12,249 nucleotides of DNA from an uncultured Lachnospiraceae bacterium. Its GTDB lineage: Bacteria > Bacillota_A > Clostridia > Lachnospirales > Lachnospiraceae. The stretch spans positions 1-12,249 of the forward strand of contig CAMYVI010000052.1 of the NCBI GenBank assembly GCA_947302185.1, read 5' to 3'. Under the pieces are notes generated by a model. The model made no database searches. It was not told the origin of the DNA and worked only from the letters and a program-made list of their open reading frames with translations. Shown here piece after piece: positions 7,258-12,249 of the stretch (position 1 is the first letter of the stretch; every line of letters starts with the position of its first letter). Made by a program: the position numbers and the translations under genes.

Positions 7258-7639
7258 AGTCCGCGTTTTCCATCTCAACATCGCCGACAGAAATGTTTAC
7301 TTCCGTGACTTCCATGCCGGTCATGGATTCAATACCGCTCTTTACACGTTCCTGAACATCCCTCGCCACTTCCGGAATGCTGTAACCGTACCCGATCGTG
7401 AGAGACAGGTCGACCTTTACCTTATTCTCCTCGTCAACTTCGATTCTGACGCCCTTTGCAAGAGATTTGGCACCTTTTTTCGGTATACTGTCATTTGTAA
7501 TATTTCCGGCAAGAGATGTAACACCCTTGGCTTCCGTCGCCGCCATCCCGGCGATAATTGCAACTACATCCTCCGCTATTTTCACGGTGCTTACTCCTCC
7601 GTCATCTCTGATTGTATAAGTATTTCTGCCCTCTGCCAT
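7256..7639 (-). CDS. yqhY: Asp23/Gls24 family (DUF322) envelope stress protein, YqhY-like
   Basis: The 127-residue product belongs to the Asp23/Gls24 family, small alkaline-shock-type proteins of Firmicutes whose exact biochemical role is unsettled. Diagnostic segments are IAEDVVAIIAGMAATEAKGV (about 21-40), a positively charged KKGAKSLAKGVRIEV, and VDLSLTIGYGYSIPEVARDV before VKSGIESMTGMEVTEVNISV. It has no signal peptide or membrane segment. Genes of this subtype (yqhY in Bacillus subtilis) typically lie just before nusB, often after accB-accC; here prfC is upstream instead. The ATG at 7639 is preceded by GGAGGGAG. A 161-base leader with a long imperfect hairpin separates it from prfC. The family is certain; the YqhY assignment comes from position. 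Confidence 0.93.
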   Translation of the reverse strand: MAEGRNTYTIRDDGGVSTVKIAEDVVAIIAGMAATEAKGVTSLAGNITNDSIPKKGAKSLAKGVRIEVDEENKVKVDLSLTIGYGYSIPEVARDVQERVKSGIESMTGMEVTEVNISVGDVEMENAD

Positions 7640-7800
7640 TTTTCTCCCTCCTCAAGGAATTCAAGTCTTGCCCGCGGGATTTGGCACGGGATTCGGATCA
7701 GCGTCAGCTGACATAATTTCAAACCGAATCTCTGCGCATCCTCACGTACCTGTGTATGAGTAACAATGCTCCGGCGGAGATTTGTGCGGCTGATCATATT
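7640..7800 (-). other. Non-coding gap before yqhY with a long imperfect hairpin
   Basis: This 161-base stretch between prfC and yqhY is the longest gap inside the central gene cluster. It holds a hairpin: outer arms GATTCGG/CCGAATC (7690-7696 and 7724-7730) enclose an inner stem TCAGC-GTCA-GCTGA (7698-7711), with an 11-base one-sided bulge. No T tract follows on the minus strand, so it is not a typical terminator. A further 8-bp palindrome (CCCGCGGG) lies nearer the gene. I see no clear sigma-A promoter. A 68-codon open frame from 7797 crosses it but has no good ribosome binding site and resembles nothing known. A leader regulatory structure or RNA processing site is possible. Confidence 0.4.
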
Positions 7801-9393
7801 TCAGTCATCCGCATCCCATCCTCCGAACTCCGTCAGCCTGAGACCGTCATTTCGGTCAAGTGTCATTCCCACGCTCCACTCATGTTCGAACAGCAGCAGC
7901 GGATTGCCGCGCATATCCTTGACTTTCTTCATGTCCGTCGTCCCCTCGAGATTCTCCACGTCGACCTCCAGCGGATTTTCGATCCATCTGATTACTTCAT
8001 AGGGAAGGGATTCCATACGTATATCGACCTTGTATTCACTCTCCAGCCTGAACCTGAGAACATCAAGCTGCAGCACGCCTACCACACCGACTATTATTTC
8101 CTCCATGCCGGTGTGAAACTCCTGGAATACCTGAATAGCACCTTCCTGGGCAATCTCTTCTATTCCCTTTGTGAACTGCTTGCGCTTCATCGTGTCCATC
8201 TGTCGGACTCTCGCAAAATGTTCGGGTGCAAATGTCGGAATGCCTCCGAACTTAAAATCCTTACCGGGCATGCAGACCGTGTCTCCGATCGAATAAATGC
8301 CCGGATCGAATACGCCTATGATATCTCCCGCCCATGCTTCCGAAACAACATGACGGTCATCTGCCATCATCTGCTGAGGCTGGGACAGCCTGGCTTTCTT
8401 TCTGCCCTGTACATGGTATACTTCCATGTTTGCATCAAAGTGCCCTGAAACAATTCTCATGAACGCAACGCGGTCTCTGTGGTTCTTATTCATATTGGCC
8501 TGGATCTTGAATACGAACGCAGAGAAATCATGCTCAATCGGGTCGATCAACCCCGCGTCTGACATTCGGGGCAGCGGGGAATTCGTCATCTTCAGGAAAT
8601 GCTGAAGGAATGTCTCAACGCCGAAATTTGTAAGGGCCGATCCGAAAAATACCGGTGATAATCTGCCGCGGCTGACCTCATCCTGATCGAACTCGGCAGA
8701 AGCCCCGTCGAGAAGCTCAAGTTCCTCCCGCAGCAACTCCTCCTCTTCTTCCGTGACAAATGAACGACAGGAATCGTCGTCCATCGAAATTTCTTCGATC
8801 TCGCCTTCCTTCGTACCTTTCTGAGTGTCATGGAAGATCAGAAGTTTTTCGGACTCCCTGTCATAAACACCCTTGAAGCCCTTACCGGAACCGATGGGCC
8901 AGTTGACAGGACAGCAGGGTATACCGAGCTCATGCTCAATTTCATCGACAAGTTCGAACGAATCACGCGCCTCACGGTCCATCTTGTTAATGAAAGTGAA
9001 AATCGGAATATGTCTGCGCGCGCATACCTTGAACAGCTTTCTCGTCTGAGCCTCAACACCCTTTGCTCCGTCGATAACCATTACTGCGGAATCAGCTGCC
9101 ATCAGTGTACGATAAGTATCTTCAGAGAAATCCTGATGCCCCGGCGTATCCAGGATATTGATGCAGAATCCGCCGTAATTAAATTGCAGAACCGAAGATG
9201 TAACAGAAATACCTCTCTGCTTTTCTATTTCCATCCAGTCGGAAACGGCGTGTCGGGCAGTCGCTTTACCCTTTACGGAACCGGCAAGATTGATTGCTCC
9301 GCCGTAAAGAAGAAACTTTTCTGTCAGAGTGGTCTTGCCGGCATCCGGGTGTGAAATGATTGCGAATGTCCGGCGTTTCCTTATTTCGTCCAT
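7801..9393 (-). CDS. prfC: Peptide chain release factor 3
   Basis: RF3 is the translational GTPase that removes RF1 or RF2 from the ribosome after peptide release. The 530-residue protein has the expected length. The G domain shows SHPDAGKTT at 14-22 (the RF3 form of the P-loop), KQRGISVTSSV at 58-68 (G2 region), DTPGHQDFSEDTYR at 82-95 (G3) and NKMDR at 136-140 (G4). Later beta-barrel and C-terminal domains include FKIQANMNKNHRDRVAF and VGVLQLDVLRFRLESEY. This pattern separates it from EF-G and from tetracycline-resistance proteins. The ATG at 9393 has AAAGGG nearby and lies inside the end of the preceding phosphopantetheinyl transferase gene (13-base overlap), so translation is probably coupled. 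The end is followed by the non-coding gap before yqhY. Confidence 0.97.
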   Translation of the reverse strand: MDEIRKRRTFAIISHPDAGKTTLTEKFLLYGGAINLAGSVKGKATARHAVSDWMEIEKQRGISVTSSVLQFNYGGFCINILDTPGHQDFSEDTYRTLMAADSAVMVIDGAKGVEAQTRKLFKVCARRHIPIFTFINKMDREARDSFELVDEIEHELGIPCCPVNWPIGSGKGFKGVYDRESEKLLIFHDTQKGTKEGEIEEISMDDDSCRSFVTEEEEELLREELELLDGASAEFDQDEVSRGRLSPVFFGSALTNFGVETFLQHFLKMTNSPLPRMSDAGLIDPIEHDFSAFVFKIQANMNKNHRDRVAFMRIVSGHFDANMEVYHVQGRKKARLSQPQQMMADDRHVVSEAWAGDIIGVFDPGIYSIGDTVCMPGKDFKFGGIPTFAPEHFARVRQMDTMKRKQFTKGIEEIAQEGAIQVFQEFHTGMEEIIVGVVGVLQLDVLRFRLESEYKVDIRMESLPYEVIRWIENPLEVDVENLEGTTDMKKVKDMRGNPLLLFEHEWSVGMTLDRNDGLRLTEFGGWDADD

Positions 9394-10064
9394 ATAAACC
9401 CTTTCTGTCTGTCGTATTGAACCTCCACATTCTCACATGAAAGAGGTCTTGCCGCAGTAATTGCAGCCTTATAACCGTCAAAAGCGGGGAGGACAGCCTG
9501 CCATGCATCGTGAGGCAGAGTTCTCATATCTCGTATCAGTCCCTCGCCCGTCCATTTTACATAGCTCTCCCTGAGTACCCACTCCCTGAAAAAGAAATCC
9601 CGTTGATCATCCATCTTCATAAATGTCTCATACTCATCCGGCGGAAACACCCTTTTAGCAACTTTATCCAAAGGAATATCCGTGATCTCCTGAATGTCGA
9701 TTCCGACTTTTTCTGTAGACAGAGCCATGAGAATCCAGTCACCGGAGTTGCTGATATTAAATTCTATATCCGGAAAATGCAGGAAATAAGGCTTTCCGAA
9801 CTCCTCTCTGCCGATCTCAAAATCTGTTTCAGCAGCAGGTCTTTCAAGGCATGTCACCATGAAATCCTCTGCTGCCATAGGCAGAAATTCGTAACCTATC
9901 CGGCTGATCTCCATATTCGAGAACATACCGGAATTCCTGTACCTCCGCCTGAAGTTCCTGCCTTCGGAAGCTAAATTCCCCTCAGAGACGAGTCTGTCTC
10001 CACAAGACATTGCTTCACGCATCCCCAGATTTATCCGGTATATCCGGCATACGCATTTGCTCAT
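9381..10064 (-). CDS. Sfp-type 4'-phosphopantetheinyl transferase
   Basis: Such enzymes move the phosphopantetheine arm of coenzyme A onto a serine of acyl- or peptidyl-carrier proteins, turning them from apo to holo form. The 227-residue length fits the Sfp class, not the shorter AcpS class. Visible motifs are FGKPYF (89-94), FNISNSGDW (102-110), VGIDIQEI (120-127) with the metal-binding Asp123, and [15 protein letters not shown] (162-176) with Glu166 and Lys170. Two positions differ from Sfp itself: Asn106 where Sfp has a CoA-contacting His, and Gln125 where Sfp has a second metal-binding acid. The gene overlaps gltX by ATGA and prfC by 13 bases. No Shine-Dalgarno site precedes its start, so it likely depends on coupling to gltX. 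Its carrier-protein substrate is not in view. Confidence 0.88.
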   Translation of the reverse strand: MSKCVCRIYRINLGMREAMSCGDRLVSEGNLASEGRNFRRRYRNSGMFSNMEISRIGYEFLPMAAEDFMVTCLERPAAETDFEIGREEFGKPYFLHFPDIEFNISNSGDWILMALSTEKVGIDIQEITDIPLDKVAKRVFPPDEYETFMKMDDQRDFFFREWVLRESYVKWTGEGLIRDMRTLPHDAWQAVLPAFDGYKAAITAARPLSCENVEVQYDRQKGFIWTK

Positions 10065-11509
10065 ACACTTAATTTTGCGATAGCGGCACGGATTCTCGCA
10101 AGAGACTCATCCTTTCCGAGGAGCTCCATGAGCTGCGTAGCCCCTCCCGGTGTCTGGGCCTTGCCGGATACCGCCGTTCTGACCGGCCACATGACCTGAC
10201 CGTTCTTATAACCGTTCTCCTTGGCGAACGACACCAGAAGCTGATAAAGGGCATCGTTAGAGTAATCTTCGTTCTCTTCGAGGACAGGGAGCACTTTCGC
10301 CAGGACTTCAGAGGAAAGCTCAATTGTCGTCTTCATCTTCTTATGTACATACATGGAAACATCGTACTCCGGAACTTTCTCAAAGAATCCCAGCAGTTCC
10401 GGTATATCCTCAAACGTCTCGATCCTGCTCTTGGCAAGATCTGCCAGGGCTCTCTTATCCTCAACGATCGAGACAGTCTTCTCCACGTAAGGAAGTGCCA
10501 TCTCAAGATAACGCTCCTCATCCATGTTCTTAATATACTCACCGTTCATCCAGCGAAGTTTTGACATGTCAAAGACAGCAGGACTCTTGTTGATTTTTCT
10601 GTAATCGAACTTTTCAACGAGCTCCTTCAGTGTCATGATTTCCTCATTTCCTTCCGGGCTCCATCCGAGAAGCGCAACATAATTAACAATCGCTTCCGGC
10701 AGGATACCGAGGTCCAACAGGTCCTCAAATGAGGAATGTCCGGATCTTTTGGAGAGCTTGGCATGGTTCTCGTCTGTGATAAGCGGACAATGTACATATA
10801 TGGGTACTTCCCAGCCGAAAGCCTGATACAGCAGATTGTACTTGGGGCTGGAAGAGAGATACTCGTTTCCGCGGACGACATGAGTGATACCCATAAGGTG
10901 ATCGTCGACAACGTTTGCAAAATTATATGTCGGGTAACCGTCGGACTTGATCAGAATCATATCATCCAGTTCTCTGTTGTCGACAGTAATGTCACCATAT
11001 ATCTCATCCGTAAATGTTGTCGTGCCCTCCCCGGGAACATTCAGGCGGATGACATAAGGAATGCCTGCTGACAGATTTGCCTCGATTTCCTCTTTTGAAA
11101 GATACAGGCAGTGTTTGTCGTAAACGGAGATCTCTTTTCCGGCGATCACGGTCTTAAGCGATTCCAGACGTTCTTTTGTACAGAAGCAATAATATGCATT
11201 GCCGCTCTCAATAAGCTTCTTAGCGTACTCCATGTAAATGCCTGCCTTGCATCTCTCGCTTTGTACATACGGTCCGACTCCGCCGTCTTTGTCCGGTCCT
11301 TCGTCAAAATCCAGACCCGCGTGCTCCAGTGTCTTATAGATGATATCAAGAGCGCCCTCATAGAAACGTTCCTGATCGGTATCTTCTATACGGAGCATGA
11401 AGCTGCCGCCGGCGTGTTTGGCGATAAGATATGAGTAGAGTGCCGTGCGAAGATTACCGACGTGCATTCTGCCGGTAGGACTTGGTGCAAATCTGGTTTT
11501 TACAGTCAT
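10061..11509 (-). CDS. gltX: Glutamyl-tRNA synthetase
   Basis: This class I aminoacyl-tRNA synthetase charges tRNA-Glu with glutamate. The 482-residue protein begins [19 protein letters not shown], with the HIGH-type motif as HVGN at 16-19 and [10 protein letters not shown] after it. KLSKR (the KMSKS loop) is at 251-255 inside [16 protein letters not shown]. Cys108, Cys110 and Cys134 could belong to the zinc-binding insert seen in part of the family. The C-terminal helical anticodon-binding domain follows. The frame is open back to an ATG at 11587, but AAGGAG seven bases before 11509 and the match of [13 protein letters not shown] to family N-termini fix the start at 11509. Whether it is a discriminating enzyme, or also charges tRNA-Gln as in many Firmicutes, cannot be read from the sequence. 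Confidence 0.96.
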   Translation of the reverse strand: MTVKTRFAPSPTGRMHVGNLRTALYSYLIAKHAGGSFMLRIEDTDQERFYEGALDIIYKTLEHAGLDFDEGPDKDGGVGPYVQSERCKAGIYMEYAKKLIESGNAYYCFCTKERLESLKTVIAGKEISVYDKHCLYLSKEEIEANLSAGIPYVIRLNVPGEGTTTFTDEIYGDITVDNRELDDMILIKSDGYPTYNFANVVDDHLMGITHVVRGNEYLSSSPKYNLLYQAFGWEVPIYVHCPLITDENHAKLSKRSGHSSFEDLLDLGILPEAIVNYVALLGWSPEGNEEIMTLKELVEKFDYRKINKSPAVFDMSKLRWMNGEYIKNMDEERYLEMALPYVEKTVSIVEDKRALADLAKSRIETFEDIPELLGFFEKVPEYDVSMYVHKKMKTTIELSSEVLAKVLPVLEENEDYSNDALYQLLVSFAKENGYKNGQVMWPVRTAVSGKAQTPGGATQLMELLGKDESLARIRAAIAKLSV

Positions 11510-11516
11510 GATATTA

Positions 11517-11522
11517 CTCCTT
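11517..11522 (-). promoter_or_regulatory. Ribosome binding site that decides the gltX start
   Basis: Minus-strand AAGGAG stands seven bases before the ATG at 11509. It rules against the longer in-frame start at 11587, which would translate part of the upstream repeat. Confidence 0.8.
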
Positions 11523-11532
11523 GTAGTTTTAT

Positions 11533-11594
11533 TCTTCATCGCGCAATACTCGTGACGTAAGTCTATAATACGCGCGAAACGTGTCATTCGTCTT
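11533..11594. repeat. Imperfect tandem repeat, unit A (gltX-proximal)
   Basis: This 62-base unit recurs 78 bases further right as unit B. The first 19 bases (TCTTCATCGCGCAATACTC) match unit B at 18 positions. The last 27 (from ATACGCGCGAAA to CATTCGTCTT) match at 25. The 16-base centre is unrelated. CGCGC near the left arm can pair with GCGCG near the right arm. The unit lies in the presumed leader or promoter region of gltX, with no recognisable promoter or T-box consensus. Confidence 0.75.
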
Positions 11595-11610
11595 CATCGT
11601 GAGTACAATC

Positions 11611-11673
11611 TCTTCATCGCGTAATACTCATAACTTCATTCGTGAGATACGCGCGAAAGGTGACATTCGTCTT
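11611..11673. repeat. Imperfect tandem repeat, unit B (ftsW-proximal)
   Basis: This 63-base copy of unit A has well conserved outer arms and a 17-base centre of different sequence. It can fold: CGCGTA pairs with TACGCG, and inside that CTCA pairs with TGAG across a 12-base loop. Between the units, 11591-11603 holds a further short copy of the left end (TCTTCATCGTGAG), and unit B itself contains ACTTCATTCGTGAG. CTTCAT(T)CG therefore recurs several times in about 140 bases. Confidence 0.75.
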
Positions 11674-11711
11674 ACTGCGTAAAATGAATATCGTTCCGAA
11701 CGTTGGCCGGC

Positions 11712-12249
11712 TCAGGCATCAACAACATCTCCCCAGAGATCCCGCTCAATCTTGCGACCCTGGTGAATATTTCTCGAAACAGACAGCGCGATTGCAATCT
11801 CCATCATCAGGAAAAAGACAGAGGTACCGCCATAACTGATAAACGGCAAAGTGACTCCCGTTGCCGGAATCAGATTGAGCACGACGCAGATATTGAAAAT
11901 CACCTGAACCGATACGTGAGCAAAGACCCCTGCCACCATAAGCGTCCCGTATTCGTCCGGAGCGTTCTGTGCAATGAACATAAGCCTGTAGAGCAGATAC
12001 AGATAAAGAATCAGTATAATGACTCCTCCGAATATCCCGAGTTCTTCGATAATGATCGGAAAAATCATATCATTCTGTGCTTCCGGAATCGGCCCGAGCT
12101 TTTGCATGCTGTTTCCGAGCCCTTTTCCGAAAAAACCGCCGCTGCCGATTGCATATAATCCCTGCATGATCTGATATCCGCCGCTCGCGCTGTATTTCTC
12201 CGGATTCTGCCAGACGAGAATTCTGTCAATCCGGAAATTCATTCCCATC
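11712..12249 (-). CDS. ftsW: FtsW/RodA/SpoVE family lipid II polymerase, partial: N-terminus off right edge
   Basis: SEDS-family membrane proteins polymerise peptidoglycan glycan strands from lipid II with a partner transpeptidase. Only the last 179 or so residues are present, about half of the usual 370-400. They include the external loop with NPEKYSASGGYQIMQGLYAIGSGG, GKGLGNSMQKLGPIPEAQND and EELGIFGG. Hydrophobic segments follow, around IIEELGIFGGVIILILYLYL, GVFAHVSVQVIFNICVVLNL and the last helix, which follows the signature PFISYGGTS. The short cytoplasmic tail ends RDLWGDVVDA. The loop pattern fits FtsW or SpoVE better than RodA, but division and sporulation forms cannot be separated from this part. 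The gene is followed by the 202-base repeat-containing gap before gltX, in which no strong terminator is seen. Confidence 0.93.
   Translation of the reverse strand, partial: MGMNFRIDRILVWQNPEKYSASGGYQIMQGLYAIGSGGFFGKGLGNSMQKLGPIPEAQNDMIFPIIIEELGIFGGVIILILYLYLLYRLMFIAQNAPDEYGTLMVAGVFAHVSVQVIFNICVVLNLIPATGVTLPFISYGGTSVFFLMMEIAIALSVSRNIHQGRKIERDLWGDVVDA

Noticed and set aside
7591..7797. A 68-codon minus-strand frame spanning the prfC-yqhY gap
   Set aside because: It overlaps the start of yqhY by 49 bases, has no convincing ribosome binding site and no family resemblance.
7756..8448. Plus-strand 230-codon frame opposite prfC
   Set aside because: It is antisense to the conserved C-terminal half of prfC and has no supporting motif.
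11564..11569. Plus-strand TATAAT inside repeat unit A
   Set aside because: It points away from gltX, no plus-strand gene follows, and unit B does not keep it.
11510..11587. Longer gltX beginning at the ATG at 11587
   Set aside because: The extra 26 residues come from the repeat unit, the family N-terminus starts at 11509, and AAGGAG is correctly placed for 11509.
11692..11702. CGTTC-C-GAACG dyad just after the ftsW stop as a terminator
   Set aside because: The arms leave a one-base loop and no T tract follows closely on the minus strand.
11510..11711. T-box riboswitch before gltX
   Set aside because: The conserved T-box sequence (GGTGGNACCGCG type) and a following terminator with a T run are absent.

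Overview
This is an ordinary-looking chromosomal stretch from a bacterium that is most likely a Firmicute of the Clostridia type. The inference rests on gene order: a run of Asp23-family gene (yqhY), nusB, xseA, xseB, tlyA, nadK, argR and recN is characteristic of that phylum. Shine-Dalgarno sites are strong (GGAGG-like) and base composition is moderate. Genus cannot be fixed from the sequence. All thirteen supported genes lie on the minus strand, so transcription runs from the right edge to the left edge. No tRNA, rRNA, CRISPR array, insertion sequence or phage gene is visible.

In transcription order, the right edge holds the C-terminal part of an FtsW/SpoVE-type lipid II polymerase (to 11712). 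A 202-base gap follows that contains an unusual imperfect tandem repeat (11533-11673). Next comes a tightly packed translation block: gltX (glutamyl-tRNA synthetase), an Sfp-type 4'-phosphopantetheinyl transferase overlapping it by ATGA, and prfC (release factor 3) overlapping that by 13 bases. A 161-base gap with a long imperfect hairpin precedes the next cluster. That cluster is yqhY, nusB (TTG start), xseA, xseB, tlyA and nadK, with 4-8 base overlaps at three junctions. A probable terminator follows nadK, then argR and recN as a pair with their own leader. Finally glgA (glycogen synthase) begins behind its own likely promoter and runs off the left edge.

The genes serve cell-wall synthesis, tRNA charging, translation termination, carrier-protein activation, antitermination, DNA repair (exonuclease VII, RecN), rRNA methylation, NADP supply, arginine control and glycogen storage. 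I found no new multi-gene system. The points worth a second look are: a NusB that lacks roughly its last 25-30 residues because its stop overlaps the xseA start; the absence of ispA and dxs between xseB and tlyA; the tandem repeats with conserved arms and a divergent centre before gltX; the structured leader before yqhY; a phosphopantetheinyl transferase with two non-consensus active-site positions; and glgA lying where sporulation genes often follow recN.
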